Source: Thiobacter sp964445085 (GTDB taxonomy: Bacteria > Pseudomonadota > Gammaproteobacteria > Burkholderiales > Thiobacteraceae). Taken from it: a DNA stretch of 64,000 bases. Below are positions 50,278 through 58,031 of the stretch, piece by piece. The stretch covers positions 9,695 to 73,694 of the forward strand of contig CAYUJV010000001.1 of the NCBI GenBank assembly GCA_964445085.1. The letters run 5' to 3'. The notes below the pieces were generated by a model. The model worked only from the letters and a program-made list of their open reading frames with translations. It ran no database searches and was not told the origin of the DNA. Positions within the stretch are counted from its first letter, which is position 1. Each line of letters opens with the position of its first letter. Made by a program: the position numbers and the translations under genes.

Positions 50278-50360
50278 CGCCCTTTCCAAAAGTTAACCTA
50301 AAGATTGTTATGACATGTGCGTTATAAGTGACTCTTGCCCCAGACCATTGATGCCAGACC

Positions 50361-51686
50361 ATGTCCTGGAAATTCATCACCGCCGCGCGTCACGCAGGGC
50401 CGCAACATGCCCCCCAGCCATCCGAGGATGGGCGCGCGGAAGGCCGTGCGACGGGCAGCCGCGCACGGCTGACGGAGGAGGCGGTATTCATCGCGCGCCA
50501 GCCGATCTTCGACGCGAGCGAGCGCGTGGCGGGCTACCACTTGCTGTTTCGGAACTCCGGCCTGACGCCGGAGAAAGCGCCGGACTCCAGCAGCGAAGCC
50601 GCAAACCTGCTGGTGAACATTCTGAACCGCTTCGGCGTCGCCCAGGCGTTGGGCGACAAGCGCGCGTTTCTGCAAGTGGATGCGGACATGCTTGCCAGCG
50701 ACCTGATCGAGCTGGTGCCGCGAGAGCGCTTCGTTCTCGAATATCCGTCCGCACTGCTGGCCACGCCGGAGCTGACTGCGCGTTGCGCGCACCTGAAAAT
50801 GCAGGGCTACCTCCTGGCGCGCACGGTCGGACCGGGGGAAACCGATCTCGCCAACGCGGCCGCGACGAGCACCTTCGTGGTATACGACCTGGCCCTGCAG
50901 CCCCTGCAGGAAATCCTGCGACTGGACCGCAGCGCCAAGACGCACAAGCAGCAGCGCCTGGTGCGCAGCGTCAACACCCGCGCCGATCTCGACAGCTGCA
51001 AGACCTTCTCCTTCGACCTGTATCAGGGCCGCCTGTTTGCGCGGCCGGAGACGCTGTCGATGAATCGCCTGGACCCCGGGCGGGCGCGGGTGATGGAGAT
51101 CTTCAACCTCGTGATCAACCGGGCCGACATCGGCGAGATCGAGGACGCCTTCAAGCACGATGTCGCCCTGTGCTACGGCCTGTTGTGCTACATCAATTCG
51201 GTCGGCATCGGGCTGCAATACAAGGTGTCCTCGATCCGCGATGCGGTGATGCTGCTGGGCTACGACTTCCTCTGGCGCTGGCTGAGCCTGCTGATCTTCG
51301 CCGGCGTCGATCTGACCGCCGCCCAGCGCGTGCTGCTCAACACCGCCGTGATCCGCGGCCGGCTGACGGAACTGCTGGGGCAGAGCAAGCTGTCCAGCAA
51401 GGATGGCAACTTCCTATTCATCGTCGGCATCTTCTCGATGCTCGACGCACTGCTGGGCGTTCCCCTCGAGGACGTCGCCGCCAGGCTGCACCTGCCGCAG
51501 GAAGTATCGGACGCGCTGCTGACGCGTTCCGGTCGCTATGCGCCCTATCTGGAGCTGACGCTCGCCTTCGAAACGGACAATCTCGCACGCGCCCGCCAGC
51601 TGTGCGCCGAGCTGGACATCGATTTGAGCAGCGCCAGCCAGGCGCATCTGGCCGCGATCGAATGGGCGGGCGTGCTGGCCAAGTAG
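50361..51686 (+). CDS. EAL-HDOD signalling protein, degenerate EAL
   Basis: A 441-residue protein with an N-terminal YuxH-type EAL domain (about 40-240) and a C-terminal HDOD domain (about 245-440). The EAL motif is replaced: GYHLLFR stands where GYELLFR is expected, so the catalytic Glu is missing. It is probably a c-di-GMP-binding or protein-binding module without hydrolase activity. Divergent from amt. Confidence 0.88.
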   Translation: MSWKFITAARHAGPQHAPQPSEDGRAEGRATGSRARLTEEAVFIARQPIFDASERVAGYHLLFRNSGLTPEKAPDSSSEAANLLVNILNRFGVAQALGDKRAFLQVDADMLASDLIELVPRERFVLEYPSALLATPELTARCAHLKMQGYLLARTVGPGETDLANAAATSTFVVYDLALQPLQEILRLDRSAKTHKQQRLVRSVNTRADLDSCKTFSFDLYQGRLFARPETLSMNRLDPGRARVMEIFNLVINRADIGEIEDAFKHDVALCYGLLCYINSVGIGLQYKVSSIRDAVMLLGYDFLWRWLSLLIFAGVDLTAAQRVLLNTAVIRGRLTELLGQSKLSSKDGNFLFIVGIFSMLDALLGVPLEDVAARLHLPQEVSDALLTRSGRYAPYLELTLAFETDNLARARQLCAELDIDLSSASQAHLAAIEWAGVLAK

Positions 51687-51698
51687 GCGCAAGCCGCT

Positions 51699-52016
51699 TC
51701 AGACCGCCAGCCCGTTGCGGTGGGTCTTGTTGATCAGTTCGAGCAGGCCGCGGAACGGCATGAAGCGGCCGTACTGCTTCACCAAAGCCATGAACGGCAG
51801 GTCGGAGTCCGCCGGAAACTGGTAGCGTCCGGCGGTCATGGCGTCGTAGAGTTCCCGCAGCTGCAGGTCGAGTTGGCCGACGTACTGGTTGTACATGGCC
51901 GTGTCGTCCATGTCCTCCTCTTCCATCATGCACGCGCGCAGCTCGTCCACCTCGTACACCGCCTGGTGCACGAGGTCCAGGTATTCGTCCCAGGTCGTCG
52001 GGCCTCTCATCTGCAT
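51699..52016 (-). CDS. Small helical protein downstream of hdrB, unknown function
   Basis: A 105-residue acidic, helix-rich protein: TTWDEYLDLVHQAVYEVDELR, MEEEDMDDTAMYNQYV and FRGLLELINKTHRNGLAV. No domain is recognised. The ATG at 52016 follows GAGAGGAAAGACC. It is separated from hdrB by a strong hairpin, so its expression may be partly independent of the qmo genes. Confidence 0.72.
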   Translation of the reverse strand: MQMRGPTTWDEYLDLVHQAVYEVDELRACMMEEEDMDDTAMYNQYVGQLDLQLRELYDAMTAGRYQFPADSDLPFMALVKQYGRFMPFRGLLELINKTHRNGLAV

Positions 52017-52039
52017 GGTCTTTCCTCTCCACAAAAGCA

Positions 52040-52065
52040 CAGGGGCGGTTCGAGAACCGCCCCTG
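52040..52065 (-). terminator. Terminator-like hairpin after hdrB
   Basis: CAGGGGCGGTTC and GAACCGCCCCTG pair perfectly; in the minus-strand transcript they are followed by TGCTTTTG. It lies 21 bases after the hdrB stop and before the 105-residue gene. It could terminate or attenuate the qmo-hdr transcript. Confidence 0.75.
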
Positions 52066-52086
52066 CCGATTCAACAACCCTGAATA

Positions 52087-52986
52087 TTATTTCTTCGCCG
52101 CGAACGCTTCCAGCTTGGGCGCCCTGATCAGCTGGCCGTCGAGGCCGGCGTCCTTGGCGGAACCGCCGTAGGCCAGGGTCATCAGCTGGCTGTAATACAG
52201 CACCGGGATGTTGAACTTGGTGCCGTAGCGCTTGTTGACGTCGCCCTGGTAGATCTCCACGTTCGCCTGACACAGCGGGCACGGCGTGACGATCATCTCG
52301 GCGCCGTGGTCGTAGGCCGACTCGACGATGTCCTTGATCTGCTTCTGCGCCTTTTCCGGCTCGGAGAATGCCAGCGCGCCGCCGCAGCAGGTCACTTTCT
52401 GGTCGTAGGCCACCGCTTCGCCGCCCATGGCCTCCACCAGCTTGTCCAGGTAGACCGGGTTCTCGAAGGACTCGCCCTGGATGCCGAACGGGCGGTTGGT
52501 CTGGCAGCCGACGTAGCCGGCGAACTTCATGCCCTCCAGCGGCTTCACCACGGGCTTCTTCAGCTCGTCGTAGCCGAAGTCCTCCACCAGCACTTCCACC
52601 ATGTGGCGCACTTCGGCCTTGCCCTGGTACTGCAGGCCGGCTTCCTTGAGCGCTTCGTTGGCGTCGTTGCGCAGGGTCTCGCTGTGGTCGAGGCGCTCCT
52701 TGGTCTCGCGCGCGGACAGCCAGCAGGCGGCGCAGGTCGCCACAACCTGCTGCCCGGCCAGCTCCTTCTCGGCCATGGCCAGGTTGCGCGCGTTCATCAC
52801 GTGGCGCGGCAGCTCGCCGCCTTCGGCGTAGCCGATGGAGGCGCCGCAGCAGTTCCAGTCGGGAATCTCGTTGAGCTTGATGTCCAGGGTCTTGCACATG
52901 GACTCGACCGAGGTCAGGTAGTTGGATGCCGACGCCCCTTTCTGCGACGAGCAGCCGGGATAAAACGCGTATTCTTTCTTCGCCAT
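52087..52986 (-). CDS. hdrB: HdrB-like CCG-domain subunit of the Qmo complex
   Basis: A 299-residue heterodisulfide-reductase B homolog with two CCG domains that bind noncubane [4Fe-4S] clusters: WNCCGASIGY with TCAACW, then VGCQTN, VTCCGG and TPCPLC. The second ATG (52986) is preferred because AAGGAG lies at proper distance. With HdrC it replaces the membrane subunit QmoC, an arrangement known in Gram-positive sulfate reducers and some sulfur oxidisers. Confidence 0.9.
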   Translation of the reverse strand: MAKKEYAFYPGCSSQKGASASNYLTSVESMCKTLDIKLNEIPDWNCCGASIGYAEGGELPRHVMNARNLAMAEKELAGQQVVATCAACWLSARETKERLDHSETLRNDANEALKEAGLQYQGKAEVRHMVEVLVEDFGYDELKKPVVKPLEGMKFAGYVGCQTNRPFGIQGESFENPVYLDKLVEAMGGEAVAYDQKVTCCGGALAFSEPEKAQKQIKDIVESAYDHGAEMIVTPCPLCQANVEIYQGDVNKRYGTKFNIPVLYYSQLMTLAYGGSAKDAGLDGQLIRAPKLEAFAAKK

Positions 52987-52998
52987 TTCCATGTCTCC

Positions 52999-53625
52999 TT
53001 AGGCCGCGAAGCCCTTGCGCTTGGCCTCGATTTCCTGGGCCTTTTTCAGCATGGCATGAATGCCCTTGGTGTCCTTGCAGCTGTGGCCCTTGAAGAATTC
53101 CATCGGGCTCAGGCGGCCGGCCTTCATCAGGCCGAGACCGACGTCCTTCATCGCGAGGCCGGTCTTGATGCCGCTGGCCAGGCCATCCTTGAAGTACAGG
53201 CCGAGGGACAGCTTCAGCTCGTTCACGCGGCCGGTCTTGACGATGTTGTCCCAGAACAGCTTGGCGAACTGGCGCGTCGGCTGGTTCTTGGGCGCCAGCC
53301 CGAGGCGGTGGGCGTAATTGGCCAGGCCGTGCATGATGTGGGTGATGGGCAGCTTGCGCGGGCAGCGCACGATGCAGTTGTAGCAGGAGGTGCACATCCA
53401 CATCGAGTCGGAGGTCAGCACCTCCTCGCGCTTGCCGGCGCGGATCATCATGAAGATTTCCTGGGGCGGATGCGCCCAGTGCGGGCCGAAGGGGCAGGAG
53501 CCCGAGCACACGCCGCACTGCATGCACATCTTGACCCAGTCGCCCTCCTCGACGTTGGCCTCGACCTCTTTCAGGAAATTGTTGCCGTATTTCTTGACGG
53601 CTTGGGCATTCAGATCGCTCATCAT
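52999..53625 (-). CDS. hdrC: HdrC-like ferredoxin subunit of the Qmo complex
   Basis: A 208-residue HdrC homolog with two [4Fe-4S] motifs, CMQCGVCSGSC and CTSCYNCIVRC, and a helical C-terminus. Two adjacent ATGs (53625, 53622) follow AGGAGCCG. It should pass electrons between QmoAB and HdrB. Confidence 0.9.
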   Translation of the reverse strand: MMSDLNAQAVKKYGNNFLKEVEANVEEGDWVKMCMQCGVCSGSCPFGPHWAHPPQEIFMMIRAGKREEVLTSDSMWMCTSCYNCIVRCPRKLPITHIMHGLANYAHRLGLAPKNQPTRQFAKLFWDNIVKTGRVNELKLSLGLYFKDGLASGIKTGLAMKDVGLGLMKAGRLSPMEFFKGHSCKDTKGIHAMLKKAQEIEAKRKGFAA

Positions 53626-53632
53626 CCGGCTC

Positions 53633-55834
53633 CTAGAACTTGAACGGGCTCATGCCGATTTCCATGATCTTGGCGGCATAGTCGTTGATCAGTTGCGGCA
53701 CGCGCTCGATGTCGGTGATGGCGACCTCGTAGTTCTGCACCCGCTCGGTTTCCAGGTTCAGGCTCTTCAGCGTCTCGTCCACCTTGGACAGGCGCACGCT
53801 GGCGATTTCGGAACCCTTCACGAAATGGCACTGGTACTGGTCGCCGTGCTTGCAGCCCATGAGCATCACGCCGTCGTAGCCGCTGTTGAGCGCGTCGGTG
53901 ATCCAGATCAGGTTGGTCGAACCCAGGCAGCGCACCGGGATGACGCGCACGAAGGCGCTGTACTCGTTCTTCGCCATCCCTGCCATGTCCAGCGCCGGGT
54001 AGGCGTCGTTCTCGCAGGCGAGGATCAGGATGCGCGGCTTCTCGGAGAACTCGTCCGGCATGTCCACCGCCTTGATCTGCGAACCCACGGTGTCGATGGA
54101 GTAGTTCTCGAAGGAGATCACGCGCACCGGGCAGGCGCCCATGCAGGTGCCGCAGCGGCGGCAGCGGGATTCGTTGAACACCGGGTAGCGCTTTTCGTCC
54201 TCGTCGATCGCGCCGAAGGGGCACTCCACCGTGCAGCGCTTGCACTGGGTGCAGCCCTCGAGGCGAACGCTCGGGAAGGACAGGTCGCCGGAGCGCGGGT
54301 GCGCCGCGCGGCCTACCGACGCGTTCTCGATGGCCTGGATCGCCTTCATCGCGGCGCCGGTGGCGTCTTCCATGGCCTGCGGGATGTCCATCGGCCGGCG
54401 CACCGGGCCCGCGGGATAGATGCCGGTGCGGCGCGATTCGTAGGGGAAGCAGATGAAGTGCGAATCGGCGAAGCCGTTCACCAGCTGCGGCACGTCCGGA
54501 CCCTGGCGGTAGTTCAGGTTGAGGATGGAGATGGGTTTCACTTCCACCCCTTCCTCCTGCTTGGCGTCGATGTTGACGCCGGAATTCGCCACCTGGCCGG
54601 TGGCCAGCACCACCAGGTCGGCGTCGATGCTGGCGTTCTCGTCGTTGAGGATCAGGTCGTGGAAGCTCACCTTGAGGCCGTTGCCGGCGGCATCCACGCT
54701 CTTCACCTTGCCCTTGGTGAAGGTCACGCCCTTCTGCTGGGCGCTGCGGTAGAAGTCCTCGCCATTGCCCGGGGTGCGCAGATCGTCGAACATCACCACG
54801 GTGTCCACGTTCGGGTTCTGGTCCTTGAAGTACATGGCCTGCTTGATGCTGGTCAGGCAGCAGGAGCCCGAGCAGTAGGGCAAATGCTGGCCGGTGGTGT
54901 CGCGCTGGCCCGCGCACTGCACGAACACCACGCTTTTCACCTCGGTGCCGTCGGCGCGCTTGATCGGACCGCCGTTCGCCGCTTTCGCCAGCGCTTCCAG
55001 GCCCAGCTGATCGACCACGTTGGCCTTGCCGCCGCCGAGTTCGGGGAGCTTGGCGATGTCGTAGGTGGTGAAGCCGGAGGCCTGCACGATGGAGCCGGCG
55101 TGCTCCTGGGTGATGCTGCCGGATTCGGTGGCGATGTCGACGGTGAAGCGGCCGGGCGCGCCGTCGGTCTTGGCGACGGTGGCGTTCAGGTACACCTTGA
55201 TGTTCTTGTCGCCCTGCACGGCGGCGATCATGGCATCGACGCCGGTGTCGGCCGGATCGGCGAAGGGCTCCTTGTAGGCGATGCGCTTCCACAGCTTGGC
55301 GGCCATGCCGCCCAGGGCGCCCGTCTTCTCGACGATGATCGCCTGGTAGCCGGCCTTGGAGGCTTCCAGTGCCGCGGTCATGCCGGTGATGCCGCCGCCC
55401 ACCACCAGCACCGTGGTGTTGCGCGCCGCCGCCGGATTGCCGCCGGGCTGGACCATTTTCTTCACCTCGGCGCAGGCCATGCGCACGTAGTCGTCGGCCA
55501 TGTCCTGGGTGGTCTCCTGGTGCTCGTCGCCTTCCGGGCGGATCCAGATCACGCCTTCACGCAGGTTGGCGCGCGACATGGCGACGGTCGGGAAGTAGAA
55601 CGCCTCGGTCTTGGCGCGGCGCGAGCAGGCGGCGATGGCGATGTGGGTCACGCCTTCGTTGGCGATGTCGTTCTGGATCATCGCCACGCCCTCGGCGCTG
55701 CACAGGAAGGGATGCTCGCGCGCGATGTTCATCTTGCCATCGCGGGTCGCGATCTGCGCCAGTTGTTTGGTGTCCAGGCGCTCGCCCAGACCGCAGCCTT
55801 GGCAAACGTACGCTGCTGTTTTCTGATCTGCCAT
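53633..55834 (-). CDS. qmoB: QmoB, HdrA-like flavoprotein with MvhD domain
   Basis: A 733-residue protein. After a Cys-bearing N-terminal domain (CQGCGLGE), an FAD domain starts near residue 147 (VVGGGITGMTAALEA). Two ferredoxin clusters (CTQCKRCTVEC, CRRCGTCMGAC) follow, and the last 130 residues are an MvhD/FlpD-type domain (VRCLGSTNLIW, MGCKHGDQYQC). This is the domain order of QmoB, which moves electrons between APS reductase and quinone. Confidence 0.92.
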   Translation of the reverse strand: MADQKTAAYVCQGCGLGERLDTKQLAQIATRDGKMNIAREHPFLCSAEGVAMIQNDIANEGVTHIAIAACSRRAKTEAFYFPTVAMSRANLREGVIWIRPEGDEHQETTQDMADDYVRMACAEVKKMVQPGGNPAAARNTTVLVVGGGITGMTAALEASKAGYQAIIVEKTGALGGMAAKLWKRIAYKEPFADPADTGVDAMIAAVQGDKNIKVYLNATVAKTDGAPGRFTVDIATESGSITQEHAGSIVQASGFTTYDIAKLPELGGGKANVVDQLGLEALAKAANGGPIKRADGTEVKSVVFVQCAGQRDTTGQHLPYCSGSCCLTSIKQAMYFKDQNPNVDTVVMFDDLRTPGNGEDFYRSAQQKGVTFTKGKVKSVDAAGNGLKVSFHDLILNDENASIDADLVVLATGQVANSGVNIDAKQEEGVEVKPISILNLNYRQGPDVPQLVNGFADSHFICFPYESRRTGIYPAGPVRRPMDIPQAMEDATGAAMKAIQAIENASVGRAAHPRSGDLSFPSVRLEGCTQCKRCTVECPFGAIDEDEKRYPVFNESRCRRCGTCMGACPVRVISFENYSIDTVGSQIKAVDMPDEFSEKPRILILACENDAYPALDMAGMAKNEYSAFVRVIPVRCLGSTNLIWITDALNSGYDGVMLMGCKHGDQYQCHFVKGSEIASVRLSKVDETLKSLNLETERVQNYEVAITDIERVPQLINDYAAKIMEIGMSPFKF

Positions 55835-55837
55835 TTG

Positions 55838-57124
55838 TTAAGCCTCCGCCCTTGCCACTTGGTTCACGACCTGGATCGCGCGCAGCGCGCTCGCGGTTGC
55901 CGATTGCACCGCGCGGTTCACGTCCAGCGCATTGGTCGCGCAGCCGGCGCCGAAGATGCCGCCGTTCGCTTCGTCGAGCTGAATGAACCCGCTCGAATCG
56001 CCGATGACCTCCGCCGGGATGCGGCCCACCGGGACCGAGGGCTGCATGCCGATGGCCAGCACCACCAGGTCATGCTCGTTGGCATAGCGGTGGTAGCCTT
56101 CGGTGTCCACGCCGTGCAGCACCGGATTGCCGGTCTTCTCGTCCTGCACGATCCTGGCGACCTTGGACTTGACGAACTTCACGTTCGGATTGGCCTTGAC
56201 CTTGGCGTAGAAATCCTCGAAGCGGTCGATGGCGCGGATGTCGATGTAGTAGATCGTGGACTTGCCGTCGTCGCCGAACTTCTCGGTGACGTAGTTGGTC
56301 TGCTTGAGCGAAGCCATGCAGCAGATGCGGGAGCAGTGGCGCAGATGGTTCTCGTCGCGGGAGCCGGCGCACTGGATGAAGGCCACGTTCTTCGCCTCCT
56401 TGCCGTCGGACGGGCGCAGGATCTTGCCGCCGGTGGGGCCGTGCGGATCGGCCAGGCGCTCGAACTCGACGCTGGTGATCACGTTGGAATAGCGGTCGTA
56501 GCCGTAGGGCTGAATCTTGGCCGCATCATAGGGCTGCCAGCCGGTGGCCCACACCACGGCGCCGGCCTTGATCTGGACGGTCTCCTCCTTCATGTCCAGG
56601 TCGATGGCGTTGTACTTGCACGCGGCCTTGGCCTTCTCGGCGTCCGGCGTGCCGATGATGGAGGGATCGAGCACGTAGCGCTGGGGATGGGCCATGGCGC
56701 TCGGCAGGAAGGCGGCCTTGGTCTTGCCCAGGCCGTAGTTGAAGGCATCCGGAATTTCCTTCTCCACGACCTTGGCGCATTCGCCGCAGGCGGTGCAGTT
56801 TTCGTTGACGTAGCGCGGCGCAATTTTCACGGTTGCGGTGTAGTCGCCCTTGCTGCCCGTGATCTGGGTGACTTCGGCCATCGTCAGCACACGCACGCGG
56901 CGATTGCCCTTGACCCGGCGCTGGTTGATTTCCAGGCCGCAGGTGGGATGGCACAGCTTGGGAAAATAGCGGTAGAGCTGCGATACGCGGCCACCGAGGG
57001 CGGGGTTCTTCTCGACGAGGATCACGTCCTTGCCGCATTCGGCCGCCTCGAGCGCCGCCGTCATGCCGCTGATGCCTCCGCCGACCACCAGAATCGTCTG
57101 GTTGGTTGCCACTACGTCCGTCAT
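55838..57124 (-). CDS. qmoA: QmoA, HdrA-like flavoprotein
   Basis: A 428-residue FAD protein: VVGGGISGMTAALEAAE at the start, then CHPTCGLEINQRR, CTACGECAKVV and CSRICCMASLKQ. It lacks the added ferredoxin and MvhD domains of QmoB and fits QmoA. The ATG at 57124 follows GGAGGAG. No aprBA or sat lies next to it in this window, although those genes often precede qmo. First gene of qmoAB-hdrCB. Confidence 0.92.
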   Translation of the reverse strand: MTDVVATNQTILVVGGGISGMTAALEAAECGKDVILVEKNPALGGRVSQLYRYFPKLCHPTCGLEINQRRVKGNRRVRVLTMAEVTQITGSKGDYTATVKIAPRYVNENCTACGECAKVVEKEIPDAFNYGLGKTKAAFLPSAMAHPQRYVLDPSIIGTPDAEKAKAACKYNAIDLDMKEETVQIKAGAVVWATGWQPYDAAKIQPYGYDRYSNVITSVEFERLADPHGPTGGKILRPSDGKEAKNVAFIQCAGSRDENHLRHCSRICCMASLKQTNYVTEKFGDDGKSTIYYIDIRAIDRFEDFYAKVKANPNVKFVKSKVARIVQDEKTGNPVLHGVDTEGYHRYANEHDLVVLAIGMQPSVPVGRIPAEVIGDSSGFIQLDEANGGIFGAGCATNALDVNRAVQSATASALRAIQVVNQVARAEA

Positions 57125-57401
57125 GAGGTCTCCTCCAAGTCCGGATGGTTGACGACCCGCGGCAGGCACGCCGCACGCCGTTGAAAACCCTGAGATTTTC
57201 TTCTATCCGCCGAGGATGGCGGACACTTTTCTTAGTCGCTGGATGTTACTCTGAATCGCGGGGCCGTTCCAGATTCGGCCGGTCAAAAAACAATTGAAAA
57301 TACTTATGCGCCGATAGACCTGCTAAATCTGACTGAATGGTGGGGGATTGTCGAATCCGCGCAAGCACTTAAGCGCGAAAGAAAGCCCTGTGTCGCAGCG
57401 C

Positions 57402-57959
57402 TCAGGCATGGGGCGTGACGCGCGGCATGTTGCAGATCTCGCCCGCCTCCGCCGGCACGTCGCGCACCTCGAACGCCATGGTGTCGAGATCACCCAGCAC
57501 GTAGGTCGGCAGGTTGCCCACGCCCCCCACCGTGCCCGGGTTCACCAGCAGGGTCTTGCCGCCCTTGACGTTGGGCATCCATTGGATCTCGGCGCGGTGA
57601 TCGTGGCCGCAGCACACCAGATCCCAGTCGCCGGTCGTCGCCATGCCCCGCGCGTAATGGGGATAGTGCACGACGAAGATGTTCCTGCCGCCCAGGACGA
57701 TCCCCGCATCCGCGCCGTAGTAGTGAATCAGGCTGCCCGGCTCGTGGGCCAGCTTGGCCATGCTGTACATGTCGCCGGTGTTGTTGCCGTGGATGACGTG
57801 CACCGGCAGCCCGTGTTTCTTCAGCACGCGCAGGGTGGTGGGCGCCACCACGTCGCCGCAGTGGAGCACGGCTTCCGCGCCGTGCGCCTTGGCGTCCTCC
57901 ACCGCGTGGTCCATCAGGCGGCGGTTGTCGTGGCTGTCGGAGATGATGCAGATCTTCAT
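57402..57959 (-). CDS. YfcE-type metallophosphoesterase
   Basis: A 185-residue calcineurin-like phosphodiesterase of the YfcE/MJ0936 group. Metal ligands are seen in ISDSHDN, HCGDVV, GNNTG, VVHYPH and CCGHDHRAE. The substrate is unknown. The 277 bases between it and qmoA are relatively AT-rich and contain no further gene. Confidence 0.9.
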   Translation of the reverse strand: MKICIISDSHDNRRLMDHAVEDAKAHGAEAVLHCGDVVAPTTLRVLKKHGLPVHVIHGNNTGDMYSMAKLAHEPGSLIHYYGADAGIVLGGRNIFVVHYPHYARGMATTGDWDLVCCGHDHRAEIQWMPNVKGGKTLLVNPGTVGGVGNLPTYVLGDLDTMAFEVRDVPAEAGEICNMPRVTPHA

Positions 57960-58031
57960 CGGGAGCTCGCTTGATTCAGGAGCGCGGATGCTACCACAGC
58001 TTGGCTGCCGCCTTGCGCACGGATGCCGCCG

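Noticed and set aside
53390..57184. Plus-strand open frame of 1264 codons across the qmo-hdr genes
   Set aside because: Antisense shadow of hdrC, qmoB and qmoA; composition is that of the complementary strand of coding DNA.
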